In this document: piece after piece, positions 37,323 to 47,154 of the stretch | Numbering within the stretch: the first letter of the stretch is position 1 | Layout of the letters: the number at the start of each line of letters is the position of its first letter | Assembly: GCA_045430345.1 (NCBI GenBank) | Contig: JAILXT010000001.1 | Span: forward strand, 1,240,001-1,304,000 | Length of the DNA stretch: 64,000 bases | Direction: 5' to 3' | DNA from: Agarilytica sp045430345 | GTDB taxonomy: Bacteria; Pseudomonadota; Gammaproteobacteria; Pseudomonadales; Cellvibrionaceae | The notes under the pieces: model-generated | What the model saw: only the letters and a program-made list of their open reading frames with translations | What the model was told of the DNA's origin: nothing | The model's database searches: none | Translations under genes and position numbers: made by a program

Positions 37323-38777
37323 CTATTTACGCTTTTTACGATTTGGAATATGAATCGCATGGCCATGCACGGCGAGTGCCGCTTCATGAACCGCTTCAGA
37401 TAGCGTTGGATGACCGAATACAGTCATGCCGATATCTTCAGCACTTGAACCAAACTCCATTGCAATTGCTATCTGCTGTACCAAATCTGCAGCACTTGGG
37501 CCAACAATATGGCAACCCAAAATACGATCTGTTTCAGCGTGGGCAATCATCTTAACCATGCCGTCTTTTTCATTTGCGGCTAGTGCTCGACCACTGGCGA
37601 TGAAAGGAAAGACCCCTACATTATATGGTTCGCCATCAGCTTTCACTTGCTCTTCGGTTTTGCCTACCGCCGCAATTTCTGGATGGGTGTAAATAACGTT
37701 AGGAATAATATCGTAATTCATAACGGTTTTTTCACCAGCAATACGCTCAGCAACCATCACACCTTCTTCAGAACCTTTGTGGGCAAGCATAGGACCACGA
37801 ACAACATCGCCAATCGCGTAAACACCCGGAGCACTTGTTGAACACAGATCATTCACATAGATAGAACCACGCTCATCCAACTTAACACCACTGTCTTCAG
37901 ACAATAGCCCGTCGGTAAATGGACGTCGGCCAACGCATACAATTAACTTGTCGAAGGTTTCAGTAGACTCATTGCCGTCTTTATCGGCATAGGTCACAAC
38001 AACTTCTTTCTTCTTACCAGAGCCTTTAACTTCGCTACCGGTAACACGACAACCCAAACGAATATCTAAGCTTTGCTTCTTAAAGATCTTTTGAGATTCT
38101 TTTGCGATTTGCTGATCCATCATTGCAAGGAATGTATCCATTGCCTCAAGCAGCACAACCTTTGAACCCAAACGACCCCAGACGCTACCAAGCTCAAGAC
38201 CGATAACACCAGCACCAATAACACCTAAACGCTTTGGCACTTCTTGGAACTCAAGCGCTCCCGTCGAATCAACAATAACGTCGCCATCAACAGGCGCTAC
38301 AGGAATATTTACGGGTATCGAACCAGAAGCAAGAATGACGTTTTCAGCATCATATACAGATTCTTTACCTTCAAAGTCGACAACTTGTACTTTCTTGCCG
38401 GCTAAAAGCTTTCCTTCACCAAACAAAGAAGTCACTTTATTTGATTTGAATAAACCATCAATCCCACCGGTTAATTGCTTAACAATGGATTCTTTGCGCG
38501 CAATCATTGATGGAACATTGATATCTACTTTCCCAGTAGAAATACCATGAATATCAAAGTCTGCTTTCGCTTCGTGATATTTATGAGAACTGTCTAGCAA
38601 TGCTTTTGAAGGGATACAACCGACGTTTAAACACGTTCCACCGTTAACACCCTTGCCTGCGCTGTCTTTCCACTTTTCCACGCAAGCAGTTTTTAAGCCT
38701 AGCTGAGCACAGCGAATGGCGGCCACATAACCTGCAGGGCCAGAACCGATCACGATCACATCAAATTTATTGGACAT
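37323..38777 (-). CDS. lpd: Dihydrolipoamide dehydrogenase
   Basis: E3 of the 2-oxo acid dehydrogenase complexes reoxidises lipoamide with NAD+. The 484-residue flavoprotein has the FAD motif VIGSGPAGYVAAIRCAQLG, the redox disulfide GGTCLNVGCIPSK, the NAD motif GVIGAGVIGLELGSVWGRLG, and the C-terminal catalytic HPTLSEAVHEAALA with the active His-Glu. It sits directly after sucB, so it serves 2-oxoglutarate dehydrogenase and perhaps other complexes. Confidence 0.98.
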   Translation of the reverse strand: MSNKFDVIVIGSGPAGYVAAIRCAQLGLKTACVEKWKDSAGKGVNGGTCLNVGCIPSKALLDSSHKYHEAKADFDIHGISTGKVDINVPSMIARKESIVKQLTGGIDGLFKSNKVTSLFGEGKLLAGKKVQVVDFEGKESVYDAENVILASGSIPVNIPVAPVDGDVIVDSTGALEFQEVPKRLGVIGAGVIGLELGSVWGRLGSKVVLLEAMDTFLAMMDQQIAKESQKIFKKQSLDIRLGCRVTGSEVKGSGKKKEVVVTYADKDGNESTETFDKLIVCVGRRPFTDGLLSEDSGVKLDERGSIYVNDLCSTSAPGVYAIGDVVRGPMLAHKGSEEGVMVAERIAGEKTVMNYDIIPNVIYTHPEIAAVGKTEEQVKADGEPYNVGVFPFIASGRALAANEKDGMVKMIAHAETDRILGCHIVGPSAADLVQQIAIAMEFGSSAEDIGMTVFGHPTLSEAVHEAALAVHGHAIHIPNRKKRK

Positions 38778-38874
38778 TGGCTTTCCCCGAAAAAAAATAA
38801 AACTGGTTTCTGAGGGACAAAAACATTGCCCCGTGTTGCGTCACGACCATCGTGTCGTACTATTTCTGTGGTGT

Positions 38875-38894
38875 TGGCGCAGAAAATTGCGCCA
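38875..38894. promoter_or_regulatory. Hairpin in the sucB-lpd spacer
   Basis: TGGCGCA and TGCGCCA form a perfect 7-bp stem around GAAAAT, 32 bases past the sucB stop. The U tract is missing, so mRNA stabilisation or pausing is more likely than termination. Confidence 0.35.
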
Positions 38895-38925
38895 CCAGAC
38901 CTAGAAACTTACGTTATGTGTAACG

Positions 38926-40146
38926 CTATATTTCTAAAAGGATTCTCGCTGGATCTTCGATCATATCTTTGATCGCCACCAAGAACTGTACCGCCCCTTT
39001 ACCATCGATGATGCGATGATCATACGACATGGCTAAATACATCATTGGCAAAACTTTCACTTCGCCATTCACAGCCATCGGACGCTCTTGAATTTTATGC
39101 ATCCCGAGAATAGCTGATTGAGGTGGGTTTAATATGGGCGTCGACATCAATGAACCGAAAACACCGCCATTTGTGATCGTAAATGTGCCGCCAGTCATCT
39201 CGTCGATGCCTAGTTTACCATCTCGCGCACGAAGGCCGAAGTCTCGGATGCCATTTTCTATATCAGCCAAGCTTTTATGCTCAGTATTTCGCAATACAGG
39301 CACAACGAGGCCTTTGTCAGTAGAAACAGCAACGCCAACATCTTGATAACCGTGATATACGATGTCATTTCCATCAAGTGACGCATTCACTTCCGGAAAA
39401 CGACGAAGTGCTTCAACAGCCGCTTTGACAAAAAAGCCCATGAAACCTAAACGTGTTCCATTGTGAGCCTTTTCAAACTTGTCCTTATATTGATTACGCA
39501 ACGCCATAATTGGCGCCATGTTCACCTCGTTAAAGGTGGTCAACATGGCCGTACTGCTTGTGACATCTAAAAGACGTTCAGCAATACGTGCACGCATGCG
39601 GGTCATTGGTACGCGTTTTTCTACGCGATCACCTACTGGTAATTCAAAGCCTGCCGGGGCACTAGCAGCAGCTTTAGCTGCGGGTGCAGGAGCAGCCACT
39701 GGCGCGGGAGCCGCAGCAGGTTTTTCGTACTTCGACACATCTTCTTTGGTGATGCGTCCATCTTTACCGGTACCGGTTACTTGCGACAAATCAATACCGC
39801 GCTCTTCCGCTAGCTTACGAGCAGCGGGAGCAGCAATAACCTCAGCAGAAGACGCTGCAGCAGGTTCCGCTGCGGCGCTCGCGCCAGAAGCATCAGCTGC
39901 GGGTGCATCGCCAGCAGTAAAGATAGCAATAACCTCATTGCTCAATACGGTATCACCCTCTCCTTTTTTAATATCTGCCAGACTACCATCTGCAGGTGCA
40001 ACCACCTCCAGTACTACTTTGTCTGTTTCGATATCCACTAACAACTCATCACGAGATACAGCTTCACCAGGCTGCTTGTACCAAGTTGCGATGCTGCCGT
40101 CTTGAACGGATTCAGGGAAGGTTGGAGCTTTTATTTCTATGGTCAT
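38926..40146 (-). CDS. sucB: Dihydrolipoyllysine-residue succinyltransferase (E2 of 2-oxoglutarate dehydrogenase)
   Basis: The 406-residue protein has one lipoyl domain (1-78, lysine in VDIETDKVVLEV), an Ala/Pro-rich flexible linker, and a peripheral subunit-binding domain (about 108-143, APAARKLAEERGIDLSQVTGTGKDGRITKEDV, in parts). A second Ala/Pro linker and the catalytic acyltransferase domain follow, with the YDHRIIDGKGAV active-site His-Asp. It lies between sucA and lpd as usual. Confidence 0.98.
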   Translation of the reverse strand: MTIEIKAPTFPESVQDGSIATWYKQPGEAVSRDELLVDIETDKVVLEVVAPADGSLADIKKGEGDTVLSNEVIAIFTAGDAPAADASGASAAAEPAAASSAEVIAAPAARKLAEERGIDLSQVTGTGKDGRITKEDVSKYEKPAAAPAPVAAPAPAAKAAASAPAGFELPVGDRVEKRVPMTRMRARIAERLLDVTSSTAMLTTFNEVNMAPIMALRNQYKDKFEKAHNGTRLGFMGFFVKAAVEALRRFPEVNASLDGNDIVYHGYQDVGVAVSTDKGLVVPVLRNTEHKSLADIENGIRDFGLRARDGKLGIDEMTGGTFTITNGGVFGSLMSTPILNPPQSAILGMHKIQERPMAVNGEVKVLPMMYLAMSYDHRIIDGKGAVQFLVAIKDMIEDPARILLEI

Positions 40147-40201
40147 TTCCAGTCGTGTCCTTTGTGCTTAAGGCGCTATAAGTTAAATAAAATTGGATTC
40201 A

Positions 40202-43039
40202 CTATACGCTTGTATCCAATGCCGCTGAAATAAATTTGTGTTGTTCTTCAAGGTGAAGGGACATATAGCCCGCCGCTGGCGCAGAAGACGCTGCTCGGCC
40301 GGCAAAACGCAGATATATATCTGAATTCAATCGATCAAGAACACGACGCATCCTGTGCTGGCTCGCGTACCATGCACCTTGGTTCTTCGGTTCTTCTTGA
40401 CACCAAATAAAATCAGAAACATGTTCGTACTGTTTCAATTTTGAGCGAAGGTCCTCTTCAGGGAAGGGGTAAAGCTGCTCGATGCGCACCAACGCGACAT
40501 CTTTTTGCTCATTTTCTTCGCGCTGCTCAAGAAGGTGGTAATACACTTTACCGCTACATAGGATAACGCGCTTGACGTCTTTCGGGTCTACGAAAGTATC
40601 ACCGAGTACGGTCTCAAACTTGCCGTCAGCCAACTCTTCCAGTGAAGAGGTCGCCAACTTATGACGTAATATCCACTTCGGACTCATTACGACTAAAGGC
40701 CGACGCATGTAACGAATCGCCTGCCTACGAATCATGTGGTAAACCTGAGCTGGAGTCGTTGGAATGCATACCTGAATATTATTTTCCGCACACAGCTGCA
40801 TGAAACGCTCTAACCTTGCGGAGGAATGCTCCGGGCCCTGCCCTTCATAGCCATGGGGCAACAACATGGTAAGACCACACAAACGGCCCCACTTGTGTTC
40901 ACCACTGGTAATAAACTGGTCAATAACCACCTGAGCACCGTTAGCAAAGTCACCGAACTGCGCTTCCCAAATAACCATGCCGCTTGGGGAAGTCGTTGCG
41001 TAACCATACTCAAAAGCCAACACGGCTTCCTCAGATAGGAAGGAGTCGTAAATTTCGAATTTTGGTTGGTCGCCATCCACATTTTCCAATGGAATATAAC
41101 TCTCACCATCTTTTTGACTGTGCACAACGGCATGACGATGCGAGAACGTGCCACGACCAACATCCTGACCGGTTAAACGTATTTTGTGCCCTTGCTTTAA
41201 AAGGGTCGCGTACGCAAGTGTTTCCGCCATACCCCAGTTAATAGGCACAGCACCACCAGCCATTTTGCGTCGATCATCATATATTTTTGCGACCTGACGC
41301 TGAACTTGAACACCATCAGGAATGCTGCTGATTTTCTCAGCCAAAGCCTGCAAATCCTTAATAGGATATGAGGTATCACTTGGTGTTTGCCAGTCATGAC
41401 CAATGTATGGGGACCAATCCACGAATAAGGAGCGATCAGGCTCGCTTACCAAGCCCTGAGCAACATGCTCACCACGATCCAAAGCCGCACGATAACCATT
41501 GGATAACTCATCACCCTCTTCTTTGGTAATGATACCCTCTTCTACGAGCTGCTCTGCGTAGCGCGTTCGGGTTGTTTTGTGGTTGCGAATAGCCTTATAC
41601 ATTGTCGGTTGAGTCGATGAAGGCTCATCCGTTTCGTTATGACCGCGGCGTCGGTAGCAGACAAGGTCAATAACAACATCTTTCTTAAACTCATGACGGT
41701 AATCAACCGCAAGCGCCGAGATATACGCAACCGCTTCTGGGTCATCCCCATTGACGTGGAAGATGGGTGTTTCAATCATTTTTGCCACGTCAGTACAGTA
41801 ATCTGTCGAACGCGCATCTTCTTTACGGCTAGTAGTAAAACCAACTTGGTTGTTGATCACGATATGGATCGTGCCACCTGTTTTATAAGCGCGAGTCTGA
41901 GACATTTGGAATGTCTCCATAACCACACCTTGACCAGCGAACGCCGCATCACCATGAATAACAACAGGTATAACTGTTTCGCCTACGGGATCATCACGAC
42001 GATCTTGTCGCGCTTTAACAGAGCCTTCCACAACCGGCGCAACAATCTCTAAGTGAGACGGGTTAAACGCAAGTGCCAAGTGCATTTCGCCACCAGGCGT
42101 CATTACATTTGACGAAAAGCCTTGGTGATATTTAACATCCCCAGAGGTATCAACAAGTTTTTTACCTTCAAACTCATCGAATAAGTCTGCAGGGTTTTTA
42201 CCCAAAATATTGACTAAAGTATTCAGGCGGCCACGGTGAGCCATACCCAATACCATTTCTTTTGCGCCGTCAGAACCCGCTTTACTGATCAGAATATCAA
42301 GTAAAGGAATGAGGCTTTCCGCCCCCTCTAGACCGAAACGTTTTGTGCCTGGGTATTTACCATCAAGATGGCGCTCCAAACCTTCAGCAGCCGTCAAGCG
42401 ACCGAGAATACTCTTTTTAGCCGTCTCATCTAATTGTGGGGTTGCACGCGTACTTTCTAAACGATGCAGTAACCAACGACGCTCATCGTAGTTAGTGATG
42501 TGCATCACTTCAGCACCAATAGTGCTGCAATAAGTCTTTTCTAAGTCGGAGATAATGTCTTTAAGAAGGCCTTCTTTGTAGCCAAAAGACAAATCCCCCG
42601 TCTGGAAGACCGAGTCTAAATCCAATGTATTCAGGTTATGAAAACCCAAATCCAAATCAGGAGGGCTCTTTGGCTCGAGTAAAAGGAGCGGATCTAAAGA
42701 AGCGTTTTGGTGGCCATTTAAGCGATAGGCATTAACAAGCTGTACGACCTCAACCTGCTTACGTTCGTGGGCCACGTTGCCACTTCCCTCGCCCGGCGCC
42801 ACAAGTGGGCGAGCGCGGTTACGGCCAAGTAACTCAAAATATTCAATAATTTCAGAATGCGGAACATCGTTGCCGACGGCGCCATTTACACGGGGCAACT
42901 TATCAAAATAATCGCGCCAATCTTGGGATACTGAGTTCGGGTCACTCAAATAAGCTTCGTATACGTCCTCGACATACGAAGCATTCCCGCCAGAGATGTG
43001 GGAAGTGCTCCATAACAATTCCATCAAACTTTCTTGCAT
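40202..43039 (-). CDS. sucA: 2-oxoglutarate dehydrogenase E1
   Basis: E1 is the thiamine-diphosphate enzyme that decarboxylates 2-oxoglutarate. The protein (945 residues) has the N-terminal E2-binding segment (SHISGGNASYVEDVYEAYLSDP in parts), VLGMAHRGRLN, and HGDAAFAGQGVVMETFQMSQ. The ThDP-binding region with GDDPEAV...DLVCYRRRGHNETDEP and the C-terminal transketolase-like domain follow. I prefer the ATG at 43039, with GGTGAG just upstream, over one four codons earlier. It follows sdhB after a 198-base gap containing a GC hairpin (43205-43230) without a U tract. Confidence 0.98.
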   Translation of the reverse strand: MQESLMELLWSTSHISGGNASYVEDVYEAYLSDPNSVSQDWRDYFDKLPRVNGAVGNDVPHSEIIEYFELLGRNRARPLVAPGEGSGNVAHERKQVEVVQLVNAYRLNGHQNASLDPLLLLEPKSPPDLDLGFHNLNTLDLDSVFQTGDLSFGYKEGLLKDIISDLEKTYCSTIGAEVMHITNYDERRWLLHRLESTRATPQLDETAKKSILGRLTAAEGLERHLDGKYPGTKRFGLEGAESLIPLLDILISKAGSDGAKEMVLGMAHRGRLNTLVNILGKNPADLFDEFEGKKLVDTSGDVKYHQGFSSNVMTPGGEMHLALAFNPSHLEIVAPVVEGSVKARQDRRDDPVGETVIPVVIHGDAAFAGQGVVMETFQMSQTRAYKTGGTIHIVINNQVGFTTSRKEDARSTDYCTDVAKMIETPIFHVNGDDPEAVAYISALAVDYRHEFKKDVVIDLVCYRRRGHNETDEPSSTQPTMYKAIRNHKTTRTRYAEQLVEEGIITKEEGDELSNGYRAALDRGEHVAQGLVSEPDRSLFVDWSPYIGHDWQTPSDTSYPIKDLQALAEKISSIPDGVQVQRQVAKIYDDRRKMAGGAVPINWGMAETLAYATLLKQGHKIRLTGQDVGRGTFSHRHAVVHSQKDGESYIPLENVDGDQPKFEIYDSFLSEEAVLAFEYGYATTSPSGMVIWEAQFGDFANGAQVVIDQFITSGEHKWGRLCGLTMLLPHGYEGQGPEHSSARLERFMQLCAENNIQVCIPTTPAQVYHMIRRQAIRYMRRPLVVMSPKWILRHKLATSSLEELADGKFETVLGDTFVDPKDVKRVILCSGKVYYHLLEQREENEQKDVALVRIEQLYPFPEEDLRSKLKQYEHVSDFIWCQEEPKNQGAWYASQHRMRRVLDRLNSDIYLRFAGRAASSAPAAGYMSLHLEEQHKFISAALDTSV

Positions 43040-43249
43040 GTTTCTCACCATGGTTAAGGGCGCACGTAGAAGATAAGGGCTCCCCTGTTCGGTATTTCAC
43101 CGAAAAAGCTAAAGTCTTAACCCAAAAATAGCATCTATGCAGAGAAAAGCATCGATTCCTTTTATACGTGGGTTACCGACCAGTATAGGATAGAAATAGT
43201 TATCACAGCGGCGGCGAATGCGGCCGCTGTTTATTACGCAACCTAAAAA

Positions 43250-43954
43250 CTAGGTTCCGCGGTGTAACAACATGTTGCGAATATGACCAATCGCCTTCGT
43301 TGGGTTCAAACCCTTGGGACATACATCCACACAGTTTTGAATGCCATGACAACGGAAAACGCTGAACGGATCATCTAAATTAGCTAAACGATCCTCTGTC
43401 GCAGTGTCGCGAGAATCAGCCAAGAAACGATAAGCCTGAAGCAAACCAGCAGGTCCAACAAACTTATCAGGGTTCCACCAAAATGATGGGCAACTGGTTG
43501 AACAACATGCACACAAGATACACTCATACAAACCATCTAGCTTTTCACGCTCTTCAGGAGACTGAAGACGCTCAATAGCAGGGGTCGGTGCATCATTCTG
43601 CAAAAACGGCTCGATTTTACGATATTGCGCATAGAACTGAGCCATATCGATGACAAGGTCACGAATGACAGGCAAGCCTGGCAGAGGACGCAAAATCAAC
43701 TTATTATTCTTAACACATTCAGAAAGCGGCTTAACACACGCCAAACCATTCTTTCCATTGATATTCATACCATCGGAACCACACACGCCTTCACGACATG
43801 AACGGCGATAGGCTATTGATGGGTCCTGCTCTTTTAATAACTCAAGTACGTCCAGCACCATCAAGTCTTTACCATTCGTATCAACATCATACGACTTCAT
43901 ATAAGGCTTGGCATCGGTCTCTGGGTTGTAACGATAAACTTCAACTTTAAGCAT
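43250..43954 (-). CDS. sdhB: Succinate dehydrogenase iron-sulfur subunit
   Basis: The 234-residue protein carries three iron-sulfur cluster motifs. They are the 2Fe-2S ligands in RRSCREGVCGSDGMNINGKNGLAC (in parts), the 4Fe-4S ligands in CILCACCSTSCPSFWW, and the 3Fe-4S ligands in RCHGIQNCVDVCPKGLNP. It transfers electrons from SdhA to the quinone site. It is the last sdh gene, 36 bases after sdhA. Confidence 0.98.
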   Translation of the reverse strand: MLKVEVYRYNPETDAKPYMKSYDVDTNGKDLMVLDVLELLKEQDPSIAYRRSCREGVCGSDGMNINGKNGLACVKPLSECVKNNKLILRPLPGLPVIRDLVIDMAQFYAQYRKIEPFLQNDAPTPAIERLQSPEEREKLDGLYECILCACCSTSCPSFWWNPDKFVGPAGLLQAYRFLADSRDTATEDRLANLDDPFSVFRCHGIQNCVDVCPKGLNPTKAIGHIRNMLLHRGT

Positions 43955-43990
43955 TTTTACTCAACCTTTTAAAATTAGTTCGCCTGACAA

Positions 43991-45763
43991 TTAGTAAGTA
44001 CGGATTTGGGGTTCGAACTTATCAACAGTCTTAGGCGTAAAGTTGACTCCACGCTTACCAATCGACTTATCTTCAGGGAAGAACATTGAGTGGCAAAGCC
44101 AGTTTTTGTCATCGCGCTCCTGGAAATCTTCCCGAGCATGAGCACCACGTGATTCTTTTCTTTCTTCTGCTGCAATTGCGGTTGCTTCTGCGACTTCGAA
44201 AAGGTTCTGAACTTCAAGCGCTTCAATACGCGCCGTGTTGAATGCGTTACTCTTGTCATCCAAGTGGATGTTCGCCATACGCTCACGCATATCGGCGAGC
44301 TTTTTAATGCCTTCCTGCATGAACTCACCGTTACGGAATACACCAAAGTGGTTCTGCATAATGCCTTGCAACTCAGTACGTAGCGCAGATGCACTCTCGC
44401 CACCCGTTGAATTATTAAGCGTACTCAAACGAGACATCGCTTCTTCAAAGTCAGACTCACTTGGATCACGCAACTCGATGCCTTCACGCAATGAACGCTC
44501 AATGAACATACCTGACGAACGACCAAACACCACCAAATCAAGTAGGGAGTTACCACCAAGGCGGTTCGCACCATGCACAGATACACACGCTACTTCACCA
44601 CACGCATAAAAACCTTCGATCACTTGATCGTTGCCTTTTGCATCCTGAGTTAATGCTTGACCATCAACGTTGGTCGGAATGCCACCCATCATATAGTGAC
44701 ACGTAGGCACTACAGGAATAGGCTCTTTAATAGGATCTGCATGAGCAAAGGTATTCGATAATTCCAAAATACCGGGCAAGCGCTGGTTCAATGTCTCTGC
44801 ACCTAAGTGATCCAGTTTCAAGAACACGTGATCGCCGTTTTCGCCGCAACCGCGACCTTCAAGAATTTCTTGCACCATTGAACGCGCAACAACATCTCGA
44901 CCAGCCAAATCTTTCGCATTTGGAGCATAACGCTCCATGAATCGCTCACCGTCTTTATTGACTAGGTAACCACCCTCACCACGACAACCTTCGGTAACAA
45001 GTACACCTGCACCATGAATACCGGTTGGGTGGAACTGCCACATTTCAATATCTTGAACAGGGAAGCCTGCGCGCAAAGACATGCCGACACCGTCACCCGT
45101 ATTGATGTGCGCGTTTGTAGTAGACGCGAATATACGACCCGCTCCGCCAGTAGCGAAAACAGTTGCTTTAGATTTAATGAAAACGGTCTCACCGTCTTCC
45201 ATGTTAATAGCCACAACACCACAAACAGCGCCATCCTGGTTTTTCACGATATCTACCGCGAACCACTCATTAAGGAATACTGTTTCGTTTTTTACATTGC
45301 CTTGATACAAGGCGTGTAGCAACGCATGACCCGTTCGGTCCGCAGCTGCGCACGTACGCGCTGCCTGTCCGCCGCGACCAAAGTCTTTAGACTGGCCACC
45401 GAAGGGACGCTGATAAATACGACCTTCTTCAGTTCTAGAAAAAGGTAAGCCCATGTGCTCAAGCTCATAAACCGCTTCAGGTCCAGTTGAGCACATATAC
45501 TCAATCGCATCCTGATCACCGATATAATCTGACCCTTTAACAGTGTCATACATATGCCAGCGCCAATCATCGTTCGGATCATTACTTGCGATCGCACAGG
45601 TGATGCCACCTTGAGCCGACACAGTATGAGAACGCGTAGGGAAAACTTTTGTAATTACAGCCGTCTTATAACCTGACTGAGCTAGTTGAAGCGCTGCACG
45701 CATACCCGCGCCGCCGCCGCCAATTACGATGCCATCAAAAGACATTGTCCGAATATTAGCCAT
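43991..45763 (-). CDS. sdhA: Succinate dehydrogenase flavoprotein subunit
   Basis: The 590-residue protein has the FAD-binding VIGGGGAGMRAALQLA, the covalent flavin His in TRSHTVSAQGG, the substrate-site HPTGIHGAGVLVTEGCRGEGG (in parts), and the C-terminal RKESRGAHAREDFQERDD. It oxidises succinate to fumarate. It starts three bases after sdhD. All active-site landmarks are present. Confidence 0.98.
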   Translation of the reverse strand: MANIRTMSFDGIVIGGGGAGMRAALQLAQSGYKTAVITKVFPTRSHTVSAQGGITCAIASNDPNDDWRWHMYDTVKGSDYIGDQDAIEYMCSTGPEAVYELEHMGLPFSRTEEGRIYQRPFGGQSKDFGRGGQAARTCAAADRTGHALLHALYQGNVKNETVFLNEWFAVDIVKNQDGAVCGVVAINMEDGETVFIKSKATVFATGGAGRIFASTTNAHINTGDGVGMSLRAGFPVQDIEMWQFHPTGIHGAGVLVTEGCRGEGGYLVNKDGERFMERYAPNAKDLAGRDVVARSMVQEILEGRGCGENGDHVFLKLDHLGAETLNQRLPGILELSNTFAHADPIKEPIPVVPTCHYMMGGIPTNVDGQALTQDAKGNDQVIEGFYACGEVACVSVHGANRLGGNSLLDLVVFGRSSGMFIERSLREGIELRDPSESDFEEAMSRLSTLNNSTGGESASALRTELQGIMQNHFGVFRNGEFMQEGIKKLADMRERMANIHLDDKSNAFNTARIEALEVQNLFEVAEATAIAAEERKESRGAHAREDFQERDDKNWLCHSMFFPEDKSIGKRGVNFTPKTVDKFEPQIRTY

Positions 45764-45766
45764 TAC

Positions 45767-46135
45767 TTAAAACCCCCACAAAACTTCAACACCCCAAACG
45801 AGGTAGGTGACTGTCACTAACGCGTATACGGCTAACGCCACCATTCGCATAAACAACGCTTTTCCGCCCATAAAACGAGTAGTAACGTAGTCAGTGAGAA
45901 CACCCCACAAACCGATCCACCCGTGAGCAGCGATAGAAACAAGTGCCAAGAAACTAAACACTCTCATCCACAACTGTGAATATAAAGATGACCATTGGTC
46001 ATAACTCAACTGTGGCGAAGAAAAAATAAACGCTACAATAAAAATTGTATAAGCCGCCAATACCACAGCGGAAAAACGCTGGATAAGCCAGTCAGAAAGT
46101 CCACTTCGACCTAAATTTGTAACTGCAGTTACCAT
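45767..46135 (-). CDS. sdhD: Succinate dehydrogenase membrane anchor SdhD
   Basis: The 122-residue protein has three membrane helices and the AHGWIGLWGVLTDY segment with the haem-ligand His and the quinone-site Asp-Tyr. It overlaps the end of sdhC by seven bases; the ATG at 46135 has GGGG eight bases upstream, while the ATG two codons earlier is too close to it. It anchors SdhAB to the inner membrane. Confidence 0.95.
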   Translation of the reverse strand: MVTAVTNLGRSGLSDWLIQRFSAVVLAAYTIFIVAFIFSSPQLSYDQWSSLYSQLWMRVFSFLALVSIAAHGWIGLWGVLTDYVTTRFMGGKALFMRMVALAVYALVTVTYLVWGVEVLWGF

Positions 46136-46503
46136 ACCCATAACCCCGCTAAAATAATCAGTACAATTGCAAGCACGACGGTTATTGTTGCGCCACGCTT
46201 GCCGCCTTCAAGAGTCTCACCAACACCCATATCCATAAGTAGGTGACGCACACCAGCAACCAAATGGTAACCAAGTGCGGCAAGCACACCCCAAAGCACT
46301 AATTTAGCAATAGGCGCTTGAAGCGTCTCTTTAATGGAGTTGAAGCCTTCTTCTGAAGACAAACTTACATCTAGCATCCACATAAGCACCAAAACACCAC
46401 CGAGCAATACCACACCAGAAACCCGATGAGTGATAGAGACGAGAGCAGTTATTGGAAGTTTGATGGTAGAAAGATCGAGATTTACAGGTCGATTAGTATT
46501 CAC
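46129..46503 (-). CDS. sdhC: Succinate dehydrogenase cytochrome b556 subunit SdhC
   Basis: This 124-residue protein has three membrane helices. It has the RPVNLDLS start, the quinone-site SITHRVSG motif with Ser and Arg, and the haem-ligand segment HLVAGVRHLLMDMG. The start is a GTG with AAGGTG about 12 bases upstream. It is the first gene of sdhCDAB-sucAB-lpd-sucCD, and the divergent region to gltA lies before it. Confidence 0.96.
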   Translation of the reverse strand: MNTNRPVNLDLSTIKLPITALVSITHRVSGVVLLGGVLVLMWMLDVSLSSEEGFNSIKETLQAPIAKLVLWGVLAALGYHLVAGVRHLLMDMGVGETLEGGKRGATITVVLAIVLIILAGLWVW

Positions 46504-46816
46504 GTTTGTGTAACACCTTATATTTAAAAATTCTGTTAGACAGGAAGTCTGTTAGGAGATAAACCAAATACAACTATCAACAGGCTAACAAAAAATGACG
46601 TGCTGGCTTGAATGCGCTTTTTAATAACTCTAGAGGCGCCAACTTCACGATAAAGACGCTTGCACTTCATGCCTCAAAAGTCCGCGCGAATTATAGTGAT
46701 GCAGCGGGAAAATTACAAATGTTTATAAGAACTTATGTGATTTTTGACTATGATACATACAGCGGATATCGAGAAGAAAAAGCACCAATATTGGGCAGTA
46801 AAAAGCTGAAGACGGC

Positions 46817-46856
46817 AAGAATTTTGGCTTCCCTTTTTTTGGAAGCCAAAATTCTT
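46817..46856. terminator. Perfect 16-bp hairpin with T-rich loop in the gltA-sdh divergent region
   Basis: Arms AAGAATTTTGGCTTCC (46817-46832) and its exact complement (46841-46856) enclose CTTTTTTT. On the plus strand the stem is followed by TTTTAAAT, so it looks like a rho-independent terminator for a plus-strand transcript that starts in the divergent region. A small RNA ending here, or an mRNA leader structure of sdhC on the other strand, are both possible. Confidence 0.6.
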
Positions 46857-46995
46857 TTTAAATAGACATTTTGATCGGTTTTTTCTAGCGGAGACCCGCT
46901 ATTTGTTCTAAGTTTAATGGGAAGATCGCCGATTTTCAACACCCGTTGAATGCAAAATAGGCAATTTTCAACAACTATAGAAACGCAATCTCGGA

Positions 46996-47023
46996 TTGAC
47001 ATAAATCGAGAGCGATATATAGT
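46996..47023 (+). promoter_or_regulatory. Sigma-70 promoter of gltA
   Basis: A perfect -35 TTGACA (46996-47001) is followed after 16 bases by TATAGT (47018-47023). Transcription would start near 47030, giving a leader of about 125 bases before the gltA ATG. It is the best promoter match noticed in this window. Confidence 0.7.
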
Positions 47024-47154
47024 TGGCCGACCTAAACCCTCGAGATTGACTATTTTTTATGCAGGCTAGCCAGATTTCGGTCAAAAACTGATTTTGGTTT
47101 TACTCTGATTGATATAGTCCAATTTGTTTTTCACTTTACATATAGGAGTCCTTA

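Larger units (their letters stand above)
46504..47154. other. Divergent control region between sdhC and gltA
   Basis: The 651-base region contains the gltA promoter and a perfect 16-bp-arm hairpin (both listed separately), a TTCAAC-ACCC-GTTGAA inverted repeat at 46935-46950, and a duplicated TTTTCAAC sequence. Two related CTCG-GATTGAC-like stretches at about 46990 and 47040 may be regulator sites. No convincing protein gene was seen: a small open frame at 46608-46865 on the plus strand merely runs through the hairpin. Confidence 0.6.

Noticed and set aside
39518..40105. 195-residue open frame on the plus strand opposite sucB
   Set aside because: It lies over the Ala/Pro-rich linkers of SucB, where biased codons keep the opposite strand open. 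The protein is low complexity and has no ribosome binding site.
43205..43230. GC-rich hairpin between sdhB and sucA as terminator
   Set aside because: The stem ACAGCGGC/GCCGCTGT is good, but no T run follows on the minus strand, so I could not support termination between the sdh and suc genes.
46608..46865. 85-residue open frame in the sdh-gltA divergent region
   Set aside because: It runs through both arms of the perfect hairpin and lacks a ribosome binding site. The hairpin is the more likely signal.
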